Shown here piece after piece: positions 1 through 5,653 of a DNA stretch of 21,434 nucleotides (the first letter of the stretch is position 1; each line of letters opens with the position of its first letter). The DNA comes from an uncultured Oscillospiraceae bacterium (GTDB lineage: Bacteria; Bacillota; Clostridia; Oscillospirales; Acutalibacteraceae): NCBI GenBank assembly GCA_905211675.1, contig CAJMBP010000024.1:1-21434 (forward strand), written 5' to 3'. The position numbers were made by a program, and so were the translations under genes. Below the pieces are notes generated by a model. The model searched no databases and was not told the origin of the DNA. It saw only the letters and a program-made list of their open reading frames with translations.

Positions 1-31
1 TTTCTACCATGCCTAATGCTTCAAGTGCCAT
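1..31 (-). CDS. BMC shell protein, PduA/PduJ type (5' fragment)
   Basis: Only the first ten codons (MALEALGMVE) are inside the window; the gene continues past the left edge. The ATG is at 31-29 and is preceded by AGGAGG at 45-40 with 8 nt spacing. These 31 bases are identical to the internal start region of the neighbouring shell gene (335-365), and the peptide matches the first strand of PduA/PduJ-type hexamer proteins. It is therefore almost certainly another single-domain BMC shell protein and a tandem paralogue. It follows the previous gene after about 55 A/T-rich bases in which I see no hairpin, so it is probably co-transcribed. Confidence 0.85.
   Translation of the reverse strand, partial: MALEALGMVE
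1..31. repeat. 31-bp perfect repeat of 335-365
   Basis: The 31 bases at the left edge are identical, in the same orientation, to 335-365. Both copies encode the first ten residues of a PduA/PduJ-type shell protein. The repeat probably continues beyond the window and reflects tandem duplication or gene conversion of shell genes. Confidence 0.9.
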
Positions 32-86
32 TTGTTTTTCCTCCTAAAAGAATTTTTAAATTATTTAAAATAAATTTAAAGCAAAA

Positions 87-503
87 TTATTTTAGTGACG
101 GAAGAATTTTCTCCACATCACCGTGAGGTCTGGGGATTACATGTGTTGCTATAACCTCGCCCAGCCCTGCAGCAGATGAAGAACCTGCTTCAACGGCAGC
201 CTTTACGGCTCCTACATCGCCGCGTACCATTACAGATACAAGACCTGAACCGATTTTCTCTGTGCCGATAAGCTCAACATTTGCAGCCTTTACCATTGCG
301 TCTGCTGCCTCAATTGCTGCAACAAGACCGCGGGTTTCTACCATGCCTAATGCTTCAAGTGCCATTTTTTTAACCTCCTTTACCTCTGGTGTTGCCTCTA
401 CCTTTTTTTCTGTCGGTGCCGAAGCCGCCGCAGTTTTTGCGGTAGTTGTTTTTTTAGCAGTCGATTTGCTTGTGCTGTCGGTTGTTTTTTTAGTTGTACT
501 CAT
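87..503 (-). CDS. BMC shell protein with Lys/Thr/Ala-rich N-terminal extension; internal start likely
   Basis: A 138-residue frame with two parts. Residues 47-138 are a canonical single BMC domain of PduA/PduJ type (start MALEALGMVETRG, pore loop KIGSG, then RGDVGAVKAAVEAG and HVIPRPH). Such proteins form hexameric shell tiles whose central pore passes small polar substrates. Residues 1-46 are low-complexity and very rich in Lys, Thr, Ala and Ser, predicted disordered and basic. The long form starts at ATG 503-501, which shares one base with the stop of the upstream shell gene (TAATG) and has only a weak ribosome site, so it would depend on translational coupling. The in-frame ATG at 365-363 has a textbook AAGGAGG 8 nt upstream and would yield a 92-residue normal tile. 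Both forms may be made; the short form is the safer call. Hexamer termini usually face the cytosol, so the tail would probably lie outside the shell (inference). Confidence 0.9.
   Translation of the reverse strand: MSTTKKTTDSTSKSTAKKTTTAKTAAASAPTEKKVEATPEVKEVKKMALEALGMVETRGLVAAIEAADAMVKAANVELIGTEKIGSGLVSVMVRGDVGAVKAAVEAGSSSAAGLGEVIATHVIPRPHGDVEKILPSLK
214..257. repeat. 44-bp perfect repeat shared with 945-988
   Basis: Identical to 945-988 in the same orientation. It covers the pore-loop region (KIGSG to RGDVG) of two PduA/PduJ-type shell genes. The genes differ more on both sides of the block, which fits strong selection on the pore or local gene conversion. Confidence 0.85.
363..380 (-). 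promoter_or_regulatory. Strong internal Shine-Dalgarno and ATG inside a shell gene
   Basis: Minus-strand AAGGAGG (380-374) sits 8 nt before an in-frame ATG (365-363). The site is encoded by the Lys-Glu-Val codons near the end of the basic extension. It matches the ribosome site of the next shell gene (AGGAGG at 45-40, also 8 nt) and is far better than the site at the upstream ATG 503, so it indicates independent initiation of the short shell protein. Confidence 0.8.
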
Positions 504-799
504 TATTTAGTACCTGCTTTCTTCATACGAGATGCGCTGAGCTTAAGCAATCTTTGCACCTCTTCGTGAGGACTTGCTATAACGGCGTGTGACACAGGTT
601 TTTTAATGGCATTTGCCATCGCGTTTTCGACCGCGGCGCTTACCGCAGACACCTGACCCTGCACCACAACGGTTACAAGTCTGCCACCGAGCTTTCGCTC
701 CCAGGTTACAAATTCAACATCGGCCGATTTACACATTATATCAAGGCAATCTATTGCCGCCGTCACTCCTGTAACCTCTATAAGTCCTATAGACTTCAT
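503..799 (-). CDS. BMC hexamer shell protein with KLGGR pore loop
   Basis: A 98-residue single BMC-domain protein. It opens with KSIGLIEVTGVTAAIDCLD and has KLGGR (residues 36-40) where PduA-type tiles have KIGSG, followed by LVTVVVQG and a final helix at HEEVQRLL. The Arg in the pore loop predicts a more basic or narrower pore than in its neighbours, so it may admit a different solute (inference). The C-terminus is a short basic tail (SASRMKKAGTK). The ATG at 799-797 has AAGGGG 9 nt upstream. The stop shares a base with the start of the next gene, which supports translational coupling. Confidence 0.92.
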   Translation of the reverse strand: MKSIGLIEVTGVTAAIDCLDIMCKSADVEFVTWERKLGGRLVTVVVQGQVSAVSAAVENAMANAIKKPVSHAVIASPHEEVQRLLKLSASRMKKAGTK

Positions 800-820
800 A
801 AACGGTTGCCCCTTAAACGA

Positions 821-1093
821 TTAAAATTTAGGAAGTATTTTTTCTACGTCAGCATGCGGTCTCGGAATTACATGAACTGCTACAAGCTCGCCAAGGCGTG
901 ATGCGTTTGCAGAGCCTGCTTCAACAGCAGCCTTTACTGCACCAACATCGCCGCGTACCATTACAGATACAAGACCTGAACCGATTTTTTCGGTGCCGAT
1001 AAGAGTTACCTCTGCAGCCTTTACCATTGCATCAGCCGCTTCAATAGCTGCTGTAAGACCGCGGGTTTCTACCATACCAAGTGCTTCTTTCAT
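821..1093 (-). CDS. BMC hexamer shell protein, PduA/PduJ type
   Basis: A 90-residue canonical shell tile: MKEALGMVETRG, then KIGSG pore loop, VMVRGDVGAVKAAVEAG, HVIPRPHADVEKILP. The frame can be extended to a TTG at 1108, but GGAGGA at 1106-1101 lies 7 nt before the ATG at 1093-1091, so the ATG is the better start. It is roughly 84% identical by eye to the core of the shell protein at 87-365, with a 44-base identical block around the pore. PduA/J-type tiles form the bulk of facets and pass diols such as 1,2-propanediol. Confidence 0.93.
   Translation of the reverse strand: MKEALGMVETRGLTAAIEAADAMVKAAEVTLIGTEKIGSGLVSVMVRGDVGAVKAAVEAGSANASRLGELVAVHVIPRPHADVEKILPKF
945..988. repeat. 44-bp perfect repeat shared with 214-257
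   Basis: Second copy of the pore-region block, in the shell gene at 821-1093. Orientation and reading frame are the same as in the copy at 214-257. Confidence 0.85.
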
Positions 1094-1100
1094 AACTTTA

Positions 1101-1106
1101 TCCTCC
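1101..1106 (-). promoter_or_regulatory. Ribosome binding site fixing the shell-gene start at 1093
   Basis: Minus-strand GGAGGA, 7 nt upstream of ATG 1093-1091. It would lie inside the coding region if the TTG at 1108 were used, so it argues for the shorter protein. Confidence 0.8.
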
Positions 1107-1116
1107 AAAAATTGTT

Positions 1117-1431
1117 TTAGTTTTTATCGAAAGCGTTCAGCTTTAACATAGGCTCCGTATCCTCTTCGGTTCTCGGAATAATATGACTTGCTACAACACC
1201 CGTCACATTTTCGGCGGCAAGCTTTGCGGCGCTCATAGCCGCTTCGACCGCATCTACCGAACCTCTGAATTTAATTGTCACAATAAGCGGAACCTCTAAT
1301 TCGTCGGCATTGGCCGGCTTGTTTTTGTCAAAATTTTCAACCGTAACATCTGCCGCCTTGCACCCTGCGTCGCATGCTACAAAAGCCGCTACTAAGCCAA
1401 AAACCTCAAGAATTCCAGTTGCCTTACCCAT
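1117..1431 (-). CDS. BMC-domain shell protein with enlarged, acidic pore loop
   Basis: A 104-residue single BMC domain. The start (KATGILEVFGLVAAFVACDAGCKAAD) and the RGSVDAVEAAMSAAK helix are typical of hexamer tiles, as is SHIIPR near the end. The short Gly-rich pore loop (KIGSG) of its neighbours is replaced by residues of about 34-47 (FDKNKPANADELEV), a longer, charged segment that should sit at or near the six-fold axis. Two cysteines (20, 24) are on the second helix. ATG at 1431-1429 with AGGAGAG upstream. It may gate, block or specialise the pore; the function is unknown to me. Confidence 0.88.
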   Translation of the reverse strand: MGKATGILEVFGLVAAFVACDAGCKAADVTVENFDKNKPANADELEVPLIVTIKFRGSVDAVEAAMSAAKLAAENVTGVVASHIIPRTEEDTEPMLKLNAFDKN

Positions 1432-1446
1432 TTAATTCTCTCCTGT

Positions 1447-2646
1447 CTACTTGTTAACGATAGCAATTTTAAGCCCTTCCATTTTCAGGTTGGTAACAAG
1501 CGCCTCGTTAATTTGTTCAAGGGGATATTTATGGGTGATAAGCTTTTCAATAGGAAGCCCTATTCCCTTAGCGCGCTTTAAGAAATCAAATGTTGTTGCG
1601 TAATCACGCAGTGTATATACCCAAGAACCTACTGTTGTAATTTCTTTAGAGCATATATCAAAATGCGGATTTATCTGAGCGTCGCCGCCGTTAATAAAGA
1701 AGCCAAGCTCGCAAAGACCTCCGCCGTTGCGAATAAACTTGTAGATGTTGCTATGTGCCACGGGTGATCCGGTGCATTGGAATGCAAAGTCTGCAAGATA
1801 ACCGCCAAACGCGTCTTTAACACCGTCTGTAAGAGCTTCGATACCTTTGTGGTTTTTAAAGTTTACCACAGCGTTTGCACCCATAAGCTTTGCAAACTCA
1901 AGACGCTTATCCTCGCCGTCAACGGCAACAATGTTTTCAATACCCATTGTGCGAAGAACAGCAATGCATATAAGACCGATAGGTCCGCAGCCCTGAACTA
2001 CAACGCGGCTGTTAAAACGAAGTATTCCCGTTGTTTTTGCGCGTTCAACAGCGTGAACAAGCACCGCACACGGCTCAATAAGTATTCTTGAATCAAGGTC
2101 AAGGTCACTTACATTGAAGATTGTAGAGCCGCCGCGAACCAATATGTAGTCACTGAACCAACCGTTCAGATGAATATCATCATCTGGGAGCAGACCGTAA
2201 ACATCGGCGCCGCCCACATTTTGTTTGTTAAGGTCAAACATTGTAATATCGGGATTATCTTTGAAAATCATACAGGTAACAACCTTGTCGCCTATGTTAA
2301 GCGGCTTACCTGCCGAATCGACCTTTACATTTTTACCCATTTTAACGATTTCGCCTGTGCCCTCGTGACCGAGTGCTACGGGGATAAGACCGAACGGGTC
2401 GCGTTTAAATTCGTGAGCGTCTGTACCGCAAACGCCGCAGCCCTCAACCTTTACAAGAATATCATTGTCGCCTACCGTCGGCATAGGATATTCTTTAATC
2501 TCAAATTTTTCAAGTCCTGTAAGCATTGCAACATGTGCCGTAGAAGGAATTGCGCCCGAAGCTGCGGGTGCCGACGACGGTTTGCCGTTCATGCCTTCAA
2601 GCACCTGCCGTACAATCTGCTCTATGTTGGAAGAATTTATATCCAT
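1447..2646 (-). CDS. Zinc-dependent alcohol dehydrogenase with N-terminal encapsulation-type helix
   Basis: A 399-residue medium-chain dehydrogenase. Residues 1-22 (Asn-Ile-Glu-Gln-Ile-Val-Arg-Gln-Val-Leu pattern) form a predicted amphipathic helix, followed by an Ala/Ser/Pro linker to about 40; this resembles the encapsulation peptides of PduP and PduD. Catalytic zinc ligands are likely Cys73 (GCGVCGTD), His94 (GHEGTGE) and Glu191 (IEPCAV). The Rossmann motif is G219-C-G-P-I-G224, with Asp243 favouring NAD. Where the family normally has four cysteines for structural zinc, only Cys125 is present. Likely role: reducing lactaldehyde to 1,2-propanediol, or propionaldehyde to propanol, regenerating NAD inside the shell. 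The start overlaps the previous stop (TAATG) with AAAGGAAAG upstream. Confidence 0.9.
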   Translation of the reverse strand: MDINSSNIEQIVRQVLEGMNGKPSSAPAASGAIPSTAHVAMLTGLEKFEIKEYPMPTVGDNDILVKVEGCGVCGTDAHEFKRDPFGLIPVALGHEGTGEIVKMGKNVKVDSAGKPLNIGDKVVTCMIFKDNPDITMFDLNKQNVGGADVYGLLPDDDIHLNGWFSDYILVRGGSTIFNVSDLDLDSRILIEPCAVLVHAVERAKTTGILRFNSRVVVQGCGPIGLICIAVLRTMGIENIVAVDGEDKRLEFAKLMGANAVVNFKNHKGIEALTDGVKDAFGGYLADFAFQCTGSPVAHSNIYKFIRNGGGLCELGFFINGGDAQINPHFDICSKEITTVGSWVYTLRDYATTFDFLKRAKGIGLPIEKLITHKYPLEQINEALVTNLKMEGLKIAIVNK

Positions 2647-3131
2647 TACAGATACTTTCCTTTCTCAAAAATTTCTTTACCGTAGGCGGCCAAAGCCGTA
2701 TCCTGCTCTTCACTGCCTCCGCTTACTCCCAAACCGCCTATTATTTTACCTGTCGAGTTTTTTAATGGCTCGCCGCCTCCGAAAATTACAATTTTACCCT
2801 GATTTGTAAACTGTATTCCGTAAAGCGAGCCGCCCGGTTGTGCCATGGGTTTGAGCGAAGCGGTTGACATTTTAAGCGATACTGCCGTAAACGCCTTATT
2901 GACTGCTATATCATAGCTTGCTATATAGGAATCGTCCATACATTCCGCCAAAACGGGATGCCCCGCGTTGTCGGAAACAGCCACAACAGCACGCACGCCC
3001 ATATCTACTGCCTTTTGTTTTATCTTTTCGGCAAGCAAAAGCGCTGTGTCAAGGGTAACATTCTGCGAGGCCCTTATCTGTTTTACAACCTTGTCAGCGA
3101 CAGATTGTAAAGCCTGTTCGTTCATAATCAT
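2646..3131 (-). CDS. PduO C-terminal/HbpS/GlcG-like protein
   Basis: A 161-residue protein of the family formed by the C-terminal domain of PduO, HbpS and GlcG, some members of which bind heme or cobalamin. Visible signs are AVVAVSDNAGHPV (residues 48-60), the helix with AVNKAFTAV, FGGGEPL (117-123) and IGGLGVSGGS (131-140). There is no adenosyltransferase domain, which fits a B12-independent compartment. Residues 4-20 (NEQALQSVADKVVKQIR) form an amphipathic helix that could be an encapsulation peptide. The ATG at 3131 overlaps the aldolase stop as ATGA, so translation is probably coupled; a second ATG lies two codons later. The biochemical role is not settled for this family in such loci. 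Confidence 0.85.
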   Translation of the reverse strand: MIMNEQALQSVADKVVKQIRASQNVTLDTALLLAEKIKQKAVDMGVRAVVAVSDNAGHPVLAECMDDSYIASYDIAVNKAFTAVSLKMSTASLKPMAQPGGSLYGIQFTNQGKIVIFGGGEPLKNSTGKIIGGLGVSGGSEEQDTALAAYGKEIFEKGKYL

Positions 3132-3922
3132 TTACCGAGCTGTTCGATTACGCGTTTTGTAATCTCCGAAACCAAATCGGTGTTTTCTTTGCCGCAGGTG
3201 CAGCTGTTGCCACAGCCGTGACAGCTGGGCTTGCCGTCTTTAGCGTTGGGGCAAAGATCTGCGGGATGCTTACCCTTAAGACCGAACTGACGGCGAATTT
3301 CATAAAGGCGCTGTACCTGAGAGTCGGAAAGTTCTTTCGGACCGCCGAGCTGCTTAGAAATGTAAAGAAGCTTAGCATAAAACTCTACAGATTCCATTTT
3401 GTGGTAAGCGGCAAGAAGTGAATCCGAGAATGTAAGAGCGCCGTGATTTTCAAGAAGAACTGCGTCAAACGATTGCAGATATTTTGAAACTGCGTCGGGG
3501 ATTTCTTCGGTAGAAGGTGTGCCGTATTCGGCAATCGGTACGCAACCGAGCGCGATTACCGCCTCAGGCATAATGGGCTGAGTAAGCGGAATGCCTGCAA
3601 TGGCAAAGCCTGTAGCGTAGACAGGATGAGCGTGAACAACAGCGTTAACATCGGGACGCTCCTTGTAAACACGCATGTGCATTTTGATTTCGGACGAAGG
3701 CTTAAAGCCTTTGTTTGCCTGAATCACCTTGCCGTTGCGGTCAACCTTACAGATGTATTCGGGGGTCATAAAGCCCTTGCTTACGCCTGTAGGTGTGCAA
3801 AGAAATTCGTTATCGTTAAGCTTTACCGAAATGTTACCGTCATTTGCGGCAACCATTCCCTGATTGTAAATACGCTTACCGATTTCGCATATCTGTTTTT
3901 TGATTTCGTACTCGTTTACCAT
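3128..3922 (-). CDS. fucA: Class II aldolase (L-fuculose-1-phosphate aldolase-like) with Cys-rich linker and C-terminal encapsulation-type helix
   Basis: A 264-residue protein; the core (1 to about 218) is the FucA/AraD class II aldolase fold. Zinc ligands are His97 and His99 (HAHP) and His160 (LENHGAL); Glu78 (KPSSE) fits the catalytic acid/base. The expected reaction is cleavage of L-fuculose-1-P, or a related sugar phosphate, into DHAP and L-lactaldehyde, feeding 1,2-propanediol. Compared with about 215 residues for E. coli FucA, it carries an extra tail of about 45: a linker with five cysteines (224, 234, 237, 241, 243) and a His, then an amphipathic helix at 248-264 (TDLVSEITKRVIEQLGK) that looks like an encapsulation peptide. 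ATG 3922-3920 has AAGGAG 8 nt upstream. It is the first gene after its own promoter. Confidence 0.9.
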   Translation of the reverse strand: MVNEYEIKKQICEIGKRIYNQGMVAANDGNISVKLNDNEFLCTPTGVSKGFMTPEYICKVDRNGKVIQANKGFKPSSEIKMHMRVYKERPDVNAVVHAHPVYATGFAIAGIPLTQPIMPEAVIALGCVPIAEYGTPSTEEIPDAVSKYLQSFDAVLLENHGALTFSDSLLAAYHKMESVEFYAKLLYISKQLGGPKELSDSQVQRLYEIRRQFGLKGKHPADLCPNAKDGKPSCHGCGNSCTCGKENTDLVSEITKRVIEQLGK

Positions 3923-3966
3923 AGTTATTTCTCCTTAAACTTTAAATTTCGCTTTTATCTGTTATG

Positions 3967-3995
3967 ATAATACCACATAAATGCAGTAAAGTCAA
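3967..3995 (-). promoter_or_regulatory. SigA-like promoter before the aldolase/shell genes
   Basis: On the minus strand, TTGACT (3995-3990), a 17-nt spacer, and TATTAT (3972-3967), preceded by TGG, an extended -10. Predicted transcription start is near 3960, leaving a leader of about 38 nt before ATG 3922. It lies in the only sizeable gap inside the compartment locus (3923-4027), so the aldolase, dehydrogenase and shell genes can be transcribed separately from the dehydratase genes. Confidence 0.8.
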
Positions 3996-4027
3996 CATAA
4001 AAAAGGTTATTTTTTTGGTTTTTTCTG

Positions 4028-4465
4028 TTATTTTTCTTGTTTTTTGTGGTTTTCGAGATGTTCAAGCACCTGTTTTATGCCTTTTCGTGTTTTGGAATCC
4101 ACCTTAAACACCGTTTTACAGCCCGAAAGCCGCAACCAATTTTCTGCCCTTACGGGGTCTGCCGTGTCACACTTTGTAACAATACCTATAACCTCGCGGT
4201 TAACCATACAGGTAATGTTGGGCGGAAACAGCGAATACTGTTCGTCTGCCGCAATAAGCAAAGCCACAACATCCGCCTCGTAAGAATAAAGGCAAAGTGC
4301 GGCGCCGAGGTCATGATTTTCGGCATATTCGCCCGGTGTGTCAATTAAAAATTCGCCGTAGCTTACAGACTGTGTTTTTTGATAGTGTGTTTCTTCGCCT
4401 TTAAGCGCCTGAGCAAGCGTTGTTTTGCCCACACCGCTTCGCCCTATAAGTATTAGTTTTTTCAT
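4028..4465 (-). CDS. eutP: EutP/PduV-like small GTPase
   Basis: A 145-residue P-loop NTPase of the EutP/PduV family found in microcompartment loci. Walker A is GRSGVGKT (8-15), the G3 region is DTPGEY (42-47), and G4 is TKCD (97-100) in place of NKxD. Family members have been linked to compartment positioning and to ATP/GTP use, but the exact role is uncertain. The ATG overlaps the upstream shell gene's stop by one base (TGATG), which indicates coupled translation. The C-terminus is a short basic tail (HKKQEK). It is the last gene of the promoter-proximal group; I see no clear terminator after it. Confidence 0.9.
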   Translation of the reverse strand: MKKLILIGRSGVGKTTLAQALKGEETHYQKTQSVSYGEFLIDTPGEYAENHDLGAALCLYSYEADVVALLIAADEQYSLFPPNITCMVNREVIGIVTKCDTADPVRAENWLRLSGCKTVFKVDSKTRKGIKQVLEHLENHKKQEK

Positions 4466-4824
4466 CAGGTCTTAGTCACTTCGCATACTGTAAAGCCTAA
4501 TTTGTTTTGCACATATTCGGTGATTGCCGTAAGCGAAGCCTCAACCTCAGAAACGGTGCCGGTAATAATAACGGTGCCGCTGAAACGATCTACAAAGCCA
4601 AGCTCGGCGCCCGAGGCTTTAATGGCAATATCGCCTGCAATAATCGCCGTTTCGCTGGGCGACACGGTTAGTATTCCGATTGCGCCCTTATGCTCTTGTG
4701 CAGGGTCTAACCCCAATTTTTGATAAAGTATATCGTCGGGGTTGGCAATTATATGAGCCAAGGTTATTTGCTTGCCCGGCACAAGCTCTTGTATTATGCG
4801 CGTTTTATCTGCGTCGAATTGCAT
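4465..4824 (-). CDS. pduU: Circularly permuted BMC shell protein, PduU/EutS type
   Basis: A 119-residue shell protein. The N-terminal segment TRIIQELVPGKQITLAHIIANP (residues 8-29) is diagnostic of PduU/EutS, where secondary elements are permuted and the N-terminus forms a small beta-barrel capping the pore. The rest (GAIGILTVSPSETAIIAGDIA, FVDRFSGTVIITG) completes the BMC fold. It forms hexamers and is a minor tile; PduU is reported to contact PduV, consistent with the eutP/pduV-like gene overlapping its stop. ATG at 4824-4822 with AAAGGAA 8 nt upstream. Confidence 0.92.
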   Translation of the reverse strand: MQFDADKTRIIQELVPGKQITLAHIIANPDDILYQKLGLDPAQEHKGAIGILTVSPSETAIIAGDIAIKASGAELGFVDRFSGTVIITGTVSEVEASLTAITEYVQNKLGFTVCEVTKT

Positions 4825-4859
4825 TTTATCATTCCTTTGCTAACAAAATAAGCAAGCCA

Positions 4860-5651
4860 TCAACCGCCTATTTGTGCTTTAAGCCCGAACTTTTCGGCAG
4901 TTTGGGTAAGCACTTGCATAAGCTCATTGGTAGGAGATTTCAAATCACCCATACCGTATTCTCGGCCGAGTCCCACATATTTGTCACGGCCTAAGCTGTG
5001 ATACGGCAACAGATGAATTTCGTCCACATTTGGCAGACTTGACGCAAATTCGGCAATTTGCGAAATTTCATCGACCGTATCGTTAAAGGTCGGTATGACG
5101 GGAACACGAATTATAAGCTTTGAAGCTTGACTTGCTATGAATTTTGCGTTTTCAAGAATTCGTTCATTACTTTGAGTTGTAAATTCCTTGTGCTTAATCG
5201 GATTTATATGTTTTATATCCATAAGCACGGTATCAAGATAAGGTAAAAACCTTTTGATTACATCAACGCTCGCAAAACCCGTGGTTTCAATGGCGGTATT
5301 TATACCGTTTTCTTTGCAGGCTTTAAGCAGCGCCACCGCAAAATCGGGCTGTAAGAGACTTTCGCCGCCCGAAAGGGTAATTCCGCCGCCCGAACGGTTG
5401 TAGTAGGGTCTGTCCTGCAAAACCTCCTGCAAAACCTCATCTACCGTCACATCACGCCCAATGGTTTTTGGCTTGCCGTTTTGAAGCATTGTCTGGATTT
5501 CATAAGACTGCGATTCGGGATTACAGCACCAGCGACAGCGAAGCGCGCAGCCCTTTAAAAAAACTATTGTGCGAATACCGGGGCCGTCGTGGGTGGAAAA
5601 GCGTTGAATATCAAAAATTCTTCCCCTTACGGAAAGGTCTGTTTCATTCAA
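4860..5651 (-). CDS. Glycyl radical enzyme activating enzyme (radical SAM)
   Basis: A 263-residue radical-SAM activase that installs the glycyl radical on the adjacent dehydratase. The cluster motif is C35-x3-C39-x2-C42. Also visible are RFSTHDGPGIRT (17-28), the Gly-rich GGGITLSGGES (88-98) and DIKH (145-148). There is no ferredoxin-like insert with two extra 4Fe-4S sites, so it is compact like pyruvate formate-lyase activase. The start is a TTG at 5651-5649, 9 nt after GGGAGG (5666-5661), which is encoded by the last codons of the dehydratase. The nearby ATG at 5647 is out of frame. The TTG start and tight spacing suggest low, coupled expression relative to the dehydratase. Confidence 0.93.
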   Translation of the reverse strand: MNETDLSVRGRIFDIQRFSTHDGPGIRTIVFLKGCALRCRWCCNPESQSYEIQTMLQNGKPKTIGRDVTVDEVLQEVLQDRPYYNRSGGGITLSGGESLLQPDFAVALLKACKENGINTAIETTGFASVDVIKRFLPYLDTVLMDIKHINPIKHKEFTTQSNERILENAKFIASQASKLIIRVPVIPTFNDTVDEISQIAEFASSLPNVDEIHLLPYHSLGRDKYVGLGREYGMGDLKSPTNELMQVLTQTAEKFGLKAQIGG

Positions 5652-5653
5652 AG

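Noticed and set aside
32..86. A/T-rich gap between the last two shell genes as a terminator.
   Set aside because: No stem with G/C pairs can be drawn; the bases are mostly A and T, and the next gene begins with a strong ribosome site.
503..520. Possible -1 frameshift joining the KLGGR shell protein (503-799) to the Lys-rich extension, since both are basic at the junction.
   Set aside because: The downstream frame has its own stop (TAA at 509-507) just before the ATG, and there is no slippery heptamer. A TAATG overlap explains the junction.
2170..2685. Plus-strand open frame (171 codons) opposite the alcohol dehydrogenase.
   Set aside because: Its composition (Cys, Arg, Tyr, His runs) is typical of antisense shadow frames, and the minus-strand gene is unambiguous.
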